The translations under genes were made by a program, and so were the position numbers. From Jiella pelagia (GTDB lineage Bacteria > Pseudomonadota > Alphaproteobacteria > Rhizobiales > Rhizobiaceae), in contig NZ_CP114029.1 in the NCBI RefSeq assembly GCF_026898155.1, positions 1,805,501 to 1,869,500 on the forward strand: a stretch of 64,000 bases of DNA, read 5' to 3'. Shown here one piece after another: positions 57,566-64,000 of this stretch; the stretch's first letter is position 1, and each line of letters opens with the position of its first letter. The notes under the pieces are model-generated. The model worked only from the letters and a program-made list of their open reading frames with translations. It did no database searches and had not been told where the DNA came from.

Positions 57566-57909
57566 TCCCGGTTCCGAGCGGGGTGCGGGTCTGGCTGGCG
57601 ACGGGGCATGTCGATATGCGTAAAGGCTTCCCGGGCCTGTCGCTGATGGTGCAGGAGGTGCTGAAGCGCGACCCGAACGATGGGCATCTGTTCGTCTTCC
57701 GTGGCCGCCGCGGCGACCTGATCAAGGTGATCTGGCACGATGGTCAGGGCGCCTGTCTGTTCACGAAGCGTCTGGAGCGCGGCCGCTTCATCTGGCCTTC
57801 GCCAGCGGACGGCACGGTGACGATCTCGCCGGCGCAGCTCGGGTACCTGTTGGAAGGGATAGACTGGCGTCATCCGCAGAAAACCTGGCGCCCGAGCGCG
57901 GTCGGGTAG
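57562..57909 (+). CDS. tnpB: IS66 accessory protein TnpB (IS66 Orf2)
   Basis: 115 residues, complete: MIPVPSGVRVWLATGHVDMR, KGFPGLSLMVQEVLKRDP, WHDGQGACLFTKRLERGRF, QLGYLLEGIDWRHPQKTW. ATG overlaps the tnpA tail stop. Required with TnpC for IS66 transposition; biochemical role unclear. Confidence 0.93.
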   Translation: MIPVPSGVRVWLATGHVDMRKGFPGLSLMVQEVLKRDPNDGHLFVFRGRRGDLIKVIWHDGQGACLFTKRLERGRFIWPSPADGTVTISPAQLGYLLEGIDWRHPQKTWRPSAVG

Positions 57910-57981
57910 CATAAACTCCTTGTGTTGCAGGGGTTCTGTGGCAGAATCGGACTCACCAAGAACTGCTTCGAGCCTCCCGCC

Positions 57982-59614
57982 ATGGCCGCCGCGCCGGACG
58001 ACATCGCCGCCCTGAAAGCCGCCCTCGCGGCGGCCAAACGGCGTGCCGATCTCGCGGAAGCCGAGGTGGCCAACAGAAGGGCGAAGGCCTCGCACGCCGA
58101 GGCCCTGATCGCGCATCTGACGCTGGAGATCGAGAAGCTCAAGCGCGAGGCTCTATGGGACGCGTTCGGAGAAGAAGGCGCGTCTCCTCGACCAGTTGGA
58201 GATGCAACTCGAGGACGCCCAGGCGGCCGCCACCGAGGACGAGCTTGCCGCCGAACAGGCCGCGGCAAAGACGACGACCGTTCAGGCCTTCACCCGCAAG
58301 CGCCCCTCGAAGAAGCCGTTCCCGGCGCATCTGCCGCGAGAGCGGGTGGTGCTCGAGGCGCCGGCATCCTGCCCCTGCTGCGGTTCGGCCAGACTGTCGA
58401 AGCTCGGCGAGGACGTCACGGAGACGCTGGAGGTGATCCCGCGGCAGTGGAAGGTGATTCAGACGGTCCGGGAGAAGTTCACCTGCCGGGACTGCGAGCG
58501 GATCAGTCAGGCGCCGGCACCGTTCTATCCCACGCCCCGCGGCTTCCTCGGTCCGAGCCTCCTGGCGATGATTCTGTTCGAGAAGTACGGGCAGCATCAG
58601 CCACTCAACCGGCAGTCGGAGCGATACGCCCGCGAGGGGATCGACCTCAGCCTGTCGACGCTCGCCGACCAGGTCGGCGCCTGCGCCCACGCCCTTCGCC
58701 CGCTTCACGGCCTGATCGAGCGGCATGTTCTTGCTGCCGAGCGCCTGCACGGCGATGACACCACCGTGCCGATCCTGGCCAAGGGCAAAACGGTGACCGG
58801 CCGGGTCTGGGTCTATGTCCGCGACGATCGCCCGTTCGGCGCCGCCGCGCCGCCGGCGGCCTTGTTCTACGCCTCGCGCGATCGAGCGGCCGAGCATCCC
58901 GAGCGCCATCTCGCCGGCTATGGCGGGATTCTTCAGGCCGACGCCTATGCGGGATATGGTCGCCTATACGCCATGGAGCGAAGTCCGGGGCCCGTGACCG
59001 AGGCACTGTGCTGGTCGCATGGACGGCGGAAGTTCTTCGAGCTCGCGGATATCGCCCGAAGCGTCCGGCGGGGAAAGAACGTGGCGCCGATCTCGCCGCT
59101 GGCGCTGGAGGCGGTGAAGCGCATCGACGTCCTGTTCGACATCGAGCGCGAGGTGAACGGCCGCTCTGCCGAAGAGCGTCTCGCCGCCCGGCAGGAGCGG
59201 AGCGCGGCCGTTCTCGCCGATCTGGAGGACTGGATGCGCACCGAGCGGGCGCGCCTGTCGCGCCATGCTCCGGTCGCCAAGGCCATGGACTACATGCTGG
59301 CGCGCTGGGAGGGCTTTGCCCGCTTCACCACCGACGGCCGGATCTGTCTGACCAACAACGCTGCGGAGCGGGCGATCCGCGGCCTGGCGCTCGGCCGCAA
59401 GTCGTGGCTCTTCGCCGGCTCCGATCGCGGGGCCGACCGCTGCGCCTTCATGCTGACGCTGATCGCCACGGCGAAGCTGAACGACATCGATCCGCAGGCA
59501 TGGCTCGCCGACGTCCTCGACCGCATTGCCGACACGCCGCAGTCCCGGCTCGGCGAACTCCTGCCGTGGAACTGGCCGGCCAAAGATCATCTGAACGAGC
59601 GGGCCGCCGCGTAG
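57982..59614 (+). CDS. tnpC: IS66 transposase TnpC, apparent frameshift
   Basis: The corrected protein has 543 residues. N-terminal coiled coil (AALKAALAAAKRRADLAEAE), zinc-finger-like CPCCGSARLSKLGED and CRDCERISQAPAPF, then the DDE domain: RLHGDDTTVPILAKGKTVTG (Asp), QADAYAGYGRLY (Asp), LTNNAAERAIRGLALGRKSW (Glu). The break at 58147-58153 (GAGGCTC) is cured by GAGCTC (KRELYGTRSEKKARLL). A second GAGCTC in the same gene (59039-59044) is unaltered. Confidence 0.93.
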
Positions 59615-59652
59615 CCGACGCCCCGGAGCCCGCCTGCCGCGGTCCAGGCCGG

Positions 59653-60033
59653 ATGGTTACCATGCATGTCTTCACCAAGGCCGAGATCGAGCAGTTCGGC
59701 ATCAATCGACGGCAGGGCAGCGGAGACATCGCAGCGACCGCGCCAGTCTCGGCCACGTCTGCTGCTCCGCGCGGATCCGTCGTCGCCCTCGGCGGGTCAC
59801 AGAGCGATGACGTCGATACCAGTGAGCCCGCTCAGCCCTCCTTGCCCGCGGCCTCGACGTCGAGATTGTCCGCGCTGGAGGAATACGCTCGCCGGCCGAC
59901 ACGGATGGCCCTGCACGCAGGCCTCGATTTCTACGGCGGCGAGATCGCATCGCTCCGCACGGGTGACGCAGCCGCCTGTGCGCTGCAAAGCATTGAGATT
60001 ACAGGCACCTATAAAGTAAACCGGGCACCATAA
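59653..60033 (+). CDS. ORF following IS66 tnpC, unknown
   Basis: 126 residues from ATG 59653 (MVTMHVFTKAEIEQFGINRR). Ser/Ala-rich middle, no signal peptide, no recognised domain; ends ITGTYKVNRAP. Some IS66 elements carry extra ORFs after tnpC, and I could not find a clear right terminal repeat, so it may belong to the element or to its flank. Confidence 0.35.
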   Translation: MVTMHVFTKAEIEQFGINRRQGSGDIAATAPVSATSAAPRGSVVALGGSQSDDVDTSEPAQPSLPAASTSRLSALEEYARRPTRMALHAGLDFYGGEIASLRTGDAAACALQSIEITGTYKVNRAP

Positions 60034-60068
60034 TGCGAAGCGCATTCTTTAAGAACCCAATCCAACGA

Positions 60069-61430
60069 CTAGAACCTTTGGAACCGAAATACTGTCACGT
60101 TAGAAAAGCAAACGGTGGACGCGCTCTTAAAAACTGACCGGCGCCCGTTTATCAGAAAGAAGAATATCGTATGAGAAATCCCCGATTTTGTAAAATCAAA
60201 ATCAAACTCTGCCTCGTGCCATCCGCCAGCTGTCAATTCTAAACCGCTTAACCCGGCCGAATAATTCCTGCCGCAATCCGAATGATCGTCGCTAACTATT
60301 GATTTTCGCCCACTCTCTGTGCTCCAGTCTCTATAGTAACGCATTTTGGTTTCTCTCGGGACCGCGAAAAAAGAAACGCTTCGCCGATCGCCATCTATTA
60401 TATTGTAATCAAATTTTATGACTCCTCGTTGTATAGGCATGACACGACACGCCCCTGCCTCCTCTTCACCGGATGCCCTCATCCTCCAAATCCATTTTCC
60501 CATTTCACGAATCGATTCGCTCTTAGACTCGTGGCCTGGCAAGATGGCAGGCTGCAATGATTGCCATGTAGAGAACGGAGTCTGCCCTTTATTGTTATAT
60601 ATCGGGACACGAAGCTCAGGTGCTTTTGTAGCCTCCGCGCGATTTATGAACAGCGGAATATCGGCAATATCCGCATTTACCTGGCGCGGTGTGTGAACCT
60701 CAGGAATTACGCCAAGCACACCGTGTGAATCAGAGATATAATTTGAAACACTTTGACCAATTTGACGAAAAGAAAGCAAGCGGTCTGCTTCAGGAATTCC
60801 GTTGGTTAATACGTTGATTAATGATTCCGTAAACATCGTATAACGTTGATTTCTGTAGGCAATCGCGACTTCATCCTTCGAGCTAGCAGCAAGCAAGGCC
60901 ACGCCAGAATAGGGCAGAATCGAAGCCCCGAACGCTTTTTCAGTCTGGGTGGCGATCTGCTCGTTAAATCCACCCATGAATTTCTCTACGGCCGAACCTG
61001 CGTAGCAACAGTCAAAAATAAGATATATGCTACGACCGGCGGCAATCACTCGCAATGTCTGAGCAATAAAGCTAACCGGAATTGCAGTAAAATGCTTCCG
61101 AAGTGGGTTTGTGTTTTTCAATGTTAAATAATATTCTCGGCTCTCGAGAAAGTCTCCGTGACCGACATAGTAAAAGAATATGTTCTTAGATTGATCATTG
61201 CTATTTAGAAAATTGCAGATAGCTTCATCTTGCTCAGCTGGGCCTAATTCACTTGCAAAAAGATCGATTACGGCGGAATCGGGAATATTTAGTCCCGACG
61301 GAGATTGAAAATATTCCCTTATTGCTTGCGCTGAATTTCGGAATGCCGGGTGAGCACAACTCTTATCAAGAAGAGGAAATTCGTCCGAACCGAGAATAAT
61401 AAGGACGCTTTCGTCCGATCTCCCAATCAT
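60069..61430 (-). CDS. Caspase-family protease, probably EACC1-associated
   Basis: 453 residues. The N-terminal 250 residues form a caspase (clan CD) domain: VLIILGSDEFP opening strand, IFFYYVGHGDF with catalytic His, IYLIFDCCYAGSAVEKF with catalytic Cys, and VALLAASSKDEVAIAYRNQR. Peptidase followed by a strand-rich C-terminal domain (FDYNIIDGDRRSVSFFAVPR, GISHTIFFFLINGRRSVF), possibly ligand-sensing. No signal peptide, so cytoplasmic. ATG is nine bases after the EACC1-like stop, same operon. Proteolytic effector in a conflict or suicide system is inferred from family knowledge. Confidence 0.87.
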   Translation of the reverse strand: MIGRSDESVLIILGSDEFPLLDKSCAHPAFRNSAQAIREYFQSPSGLNIPDSAVIDLFASELGPAEQDEAICNFLNSNDQSKNIFFYYVGHGDFLESREYYLTLKNTNPLRKHFTAIPVSFIAQTLRVIAAGRSIYLIFDCCYAGSAVEKFMGGFNEQIATQTEKAFGASILPYSGVALLAASSKDEVAIAYRNQRYTMFTESLINVLTNGIPEADRLLSFRQIGQSVSNYISDSHGVLGVIPEVHTPRQVNADIADIPLFINRAEATKAPELRVPIYNNKGQTPFSTWQSLQPAILPGHESKSESIREMGKWIWRMRASGEEEAGACRVMPIQRGVIKFDYNIIDGDRRSVSFFAVPRETKMRYYRDWSTESGRKSIVSDDHSDCGRNYSAGLSGLELTAGGWHEAEFDFDFTKSGISHTIFFFLINGRRSVFKSASTVCFSNVTVFRFQRF

Positions 61431-61439
61431 GTATGGACC

Positions 61440-61799
61440 TCAAGCGTTGAGTTCGCGTATTATACTCGCAATCTTCTCAATCGAATCTGAAGAAGCTGCA
61501 GTTCCGGTGAACGTGATCGTGATTTCGTCTTTCACTACAGTAACGGTATCTCCCCGCTTGCGGATGAAATCGGCTATGCCCTTTGCAATGGCAATTGCTG
61601 CAGATGTTCCGATAACTGCAATGATTGTAGCGCCCAAATCTTGGGTATCGTCGCGATCCCTGCGCTTATTCAATGTTATTTCGCCAGAGACACCAAATTT
61701 TTGCGCAGCGTCACTAATATTCTTTAAAAGTTCGCCCGAGGTCTTGCTCCTTTCTGCGTCCGAAATGTTTAAGATCTGTATTTTTATTTCGTTGCCCAA
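61440..61799 (-). CDS. EACC1-like protein (effector-associated constant component)
   Basis: 119 residues from TTG 61799, with AAGGAA upstream. Strand-rich N-terminus (MGNEIKIQILNISDAERSKT), central amphipathic/hydrophobic helix DLGATIIAVIGTSAAIAIAK, then basic loop IRKRGDTVTVVKDEITITFT. Size, hydrophobic centre and C-terminal strands match my recollection of EACC1 proteins, which lie next to caspase, trypsin-like and other effectors in predicted conflict systems. The caspase directly downstream strengthens the call. A profile search is needed to be certain. Confidence 0.6.
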   Translation of the reverse strand: MGNEIKIQILNISDAERSKTSGELLKNISDAAQKFGVSGEITLNKRRDRDDTQDLGATIIAVIGTSAAIAIAKGIADFIRKRGDTVTVVKDEITITFTGTAASSDSIEKIASIIRELNA

Positions 61800-62231
61800 A
61801 GCACCGTTCCTTGTGTTTTTTGTTGCTTACAGCCCGTCGTTTCTTGAGCACTGTCTCGATTTGGACGGGGCGAACCATGGCATTGCGGCAGTAAAGCATT
61901 ACACGAAAATCCCGTTGCGTCCACTTCAGGTTGAGCAAGCTGGAAGGCTGCATCGATCTTATTCTCGATGAGCAGGATTGCACGCTCCTCGCCCAGTCGG
62001 AGATCAACCAGTATGTCCGTCTCTCCGGTCTCATCGACAATGGACAGGCGGCCGGACACGAATTGCGCGGAACCAGGCAGCTTCAGAGCGTCGAGGGATA
62101 GCGACTGCACCGGCCGGCCGAACAGGAGCCTCTTCACGAAGCAAAACGTCGATGTCGCGCTCGAAGAGGCGCGGGAGAGGAACGTCAGGTCGAGCCAGCT
62201 CGCCCGTGTCGCCGTCATCAGGATCAGTCAT
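61784..62231 (-). pseudogene. PD-(D/E)XK nuclease-family protein, truncated, also frameshifted
   Basis: From ATG 62231: MTDPDDGDTGELARPDVPLP, LFERDIDVLLREELLFGRPV, then ETDILVDLRLGEERAILLIENKID. D (TDILVD) and E-x-K (ENK) are the PD-(D/E)XK core. After DAAFQLAQPE the sequence loses resemblance and stops at 61784, so only the first about 110 residues are family-like; truncation is likely at about 61.92 kb. A GAGCCTC at 62126-62132 (+ strand) breaks the frame; GAGCTC restores REELLFGRPV. The stop overlaps the EACC1-like start. Confidence 0.6.
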
Positions 62232-62350
62232 CCGCGCCCGACGTGCCGAGGGTGTGGCTCTGTCGCTCGGCGCTGGGTCCCAGCATAGCCGGTGGCGCCT
62301 CAGACGCCAGTCGCATTCGCTGCTAACTATTAGATCTGTCTGAAGAATTT

Positions 62351-62439
62351 TGGCGGAGAGGGGGGATTCGAACCCCCGATACGCTTGCACGTATGCCGCA
62401 TTTCGAGTGCGGTGCATTCGACCACTCTGCCACCTCTCC
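62351..62439 (-). tRNA. tRNA-Ser (anticodon CGA)
   Basis: Minus-strand cloverleaf: acceptor GGAGAGG, D arm GGCAGAGTGGTCGAATGC, anticodon loop CTCGAAA with CGA, long variable arm, T arm GGGTTCGAATCCC, CCA encoded. Reads UCG codons. Confidence 0.96.
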
Positions 62440-62732
62440 AAAGGGGCGTCCGAATTGGGCGACGACCAACGAGCGGCCGCTGCCAGACTGGCTCGGAGCA
62501 GATGACCTGCCAAGCGGCGAGCCACCAGTCCCCTGGCCCGCCGATGACAAGCCAGAATTGCGCTGGGACGGGGTCGACGTCGCCAGCGCGTCGGTCTCTT
62601 ATCAAAGAGACCTTTCCCGTGACAAGCCCAACGCCGACACGGGCGACGGTTTTTTCGTGTATCGACGTAGATCGACGCCCGAACTCCCTTCTTGCCCGTA
62701 CTACGACACGTCGGCGTCCTTGGCCGCTGCGA
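62440..62732. other. Intergenic sequence between gltB and tRNA-Ser
   Basis: 293 bp without a gene. Contains a 7-bp stem GTCTCTT/AAGAGAC at about 62594-62611 and CCCGTG...CACGGG followed by a T-run near 62650, which are possible terminator structures. Function and direction uncertain. Confidence 0.4.
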
Positions 62733-64000
62733 TCACTCCGCCGCGACGCCCATGCGCATCTTTTCCATTTCCAGGAGCGCACGGCGGTACTCGACCGGCA
62801 TCACCTTGACGAAACGCGGGCGAAAATCTTCCCAGTGATCGAGCATTTCCTTCGCCCGGGTCGAGCCGGTGTAGTGGAAATGGTTGGAAATCAGCTGGAA
62901 CAGCCGCTCGTCGTCGTGGCGGGTCATGTCGGAAGAGACGTCCACCCGGCCCTTGTATTGCAGGTCGCCGCCGTGATGGTGGAGCTTTTCGAGGAGATCG
63001 TCCTCCTCGGGGACGGGCTCCAGATCGACCATCGCCATGTTGCAGCGCTCGGCGAAGTCGCCGAGTTCGTCATACACATAGGCGACGCCGCCCGACATGC
63101 CGGCGGCGAAGTTGCGCCCGGTCGTGCCGAGGATGACGACGACGCCGCCGGTCATGTATTCGCAGCCATGGTCGCCGGCCCCCTCGACGACGGCGACCGC
63201 GCCGGAGTTGCGGACGGCAAAGCGCTCCCCGGCAACGCCGCGGAAGTAGCATTCGCCGGAGATCGCCCCGTAGAGAACCGTGTTGCCGACGATGATCGAT
63301 TCCTCGGCGATGATCTTCGCCTCGGGCTTCGGCCTGACGATCAGCCGGCCGCCGGAAAGCCCCTTGCCGACATAGTCGTTGGCCTCGCCGGTCAGCTCGA
63401 AGGTGACGCCGCGGGCGAGGAAGGCGCCGAAGCTCTGGCCGGCGGTGCCGGTCAGCTTCACGGTGATGGTGTCGTCGCGCAGGCCCTTGTGGCCGAAGCG
63501 CTTGGCAACCTCGCCCGACAGCATCGCGCCGGCCGACCGGTCGACATTGGTGATCTGAGATTCGATCGTCACATTCTGGCGGGCGGTGAGCGCCGGCTCG
63601 GCCTCGGTGATGAGCTTCCGATCGAGGACGTCGTCGATCGGATGCTTCTGGCGCTCGGTCCAACGCAGGCTTTCGGGCGTCCCCTCCGGCTTGAAGAACA
63701 CGCCGGAAAAATCGAGGCCCCGCGCCTTCCAGTGATCGATCAGCTCGCGCCGGTCGAGCAGCTGGGTCGCGCCGATCAGCTCGGCGAGATGCCGGACGCC
63801 GAGGCTCGGCCATGATCTGGCGGACCTCCTCGGCGACGTAGAAGAAGTAGTTGATGACGTGTTCCGGCGTTCCCTTGAAGCGCTTGCGCAGCACGGGATC
63901 CTGCGTCGCCACGCCGACGGGGCAGGTGTTGAGGTGGCACTTCCTCATCATGATGCAGCCGGCGGCGATCAAAGGCGCCGTGGCGAAGCCGAACTCGTCG
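62733..64000 (-). CDS. gltB: Glutamate synthase large subunit, 3' part, apparent frameshift
   Basis: Only the C-terminal about 420 residues are in the window; the start lies beyond 64000. The synthase-domain [3Fe-4S] cysteines are in [20 protein letters not shown]. The C-terminal right-handed beta-helix is glycine-rich: [52 protein letters not shown]. It converts glutamine and 2-oxoglutarate to two glutamates with the small subunit GltD. The frame breaks at 63801-63807 (gene strand GAGCCTC); GAGCTC restores [18 protein letters not shown]. Ends [11 protein letters not shown]. Confidence 0.95.

Overview
The window looks like a chromosomal segment of a high-GC alphaproteobacterium. DUF2852, phasin and BigR-like proteins, GC-rich codon use and the gene arrangement point to Hyphomicrobiales (Rhizobiales); the family is not determined. 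Core GC-rich sequence (1 to about 32 kb and about 62 to 64 kb) encloses a roughly 30-kb accessory region (about 32 to 62 kb) packed with insertion sequences and with visibly AT-richer, secreted or conflict-type genes.

Core layout. 1-6 kb: envelope and secreted small proteins (DUF2852, DUF2380), a periplasmic glycerophosphodiester phosphodiesterase, a ceramidase-family membrane protein, and DUF952-pyrD. 6.4-7.3 kb: tRNA-Ser(GGA) and an RNase HI-like relic. 7.2-15.5 kb: a catabolic and uptake cluster (citryl-CoA lyase-like protein, class III CoA-transferase, IclR regulator, four-gene SsuA/NMT1-type ABC importer, polysaccharide deacetylase-like protein, alpha/beta hydrolase). Two loci in it share the same tandem operator, TTTCG-N5-CGAAA twice with 19-bp centre spacing. 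15.9-23.7 kb: a sulfide/persulfide detoxification regulon (two MBL-fold dioxygenases, two Prx6-type peroxiredoxins, DUF2892, BigR-like ArsR sensor, DUF442-SQR fusion, TauE and split YeeE/YedE transporters). 23.7-31.8 kb: methyltransferase, acetate kinase, phosphoketolase, phasin and a P2-type cation ATPase. 62.3-64 kb: tRNA-Ser(CGA) and the 3' part of gltB.

Accessory layout. An IS256-family element (32.5-33.9 kb) and an inverted IS256 5' fragment (45.74-45.94 kb) bound a stretch holding a large DinG/XPD-like helicase, a serine resolvase, an IS21 element, a secreted peptidoglycan-binding-domain protein, and an IS3 element split by a second IS21 element. Next comes a six-gene plus-strand cluster (46.0-55.4 kb) of secreted vWA proteins, a MacB-like ATPase-permease fusion, two uncharacterised proteins and a WG-repeat protein. 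An IS66/IS481 mosaic follows (55.5-59.6 kb). The region ends with a minus-strand PD-(D/E)XK fragment, an EACC1-like protein and a caspase-family protease (60.1-62.2 kb). My best candidate for an undescribed system is the vWA/MacB-like/WG cluster, possibly together with the peptidoglycan-binding protein and the EACC1-caspase pair.

A pervasive sequence signature matters for any annotation. In 17 places a recognisable gene is frameshifted by exactly one extra G/C in the middle of a GAGCTC palindrome (reading GAGGCTC or GAGCCTC). Removing that base restores the expected protein each time. It affects core genes (pyrD, ackA, phosphoketolase, gltB and others) and mobile genes on both strands. I therefore treat these genes as probably intact and suspect a systematic sequencing or basecalling error at a modified GAGCTC motif. 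Three other indels (about 12566, 38784, 55735) do not fit the pattern.
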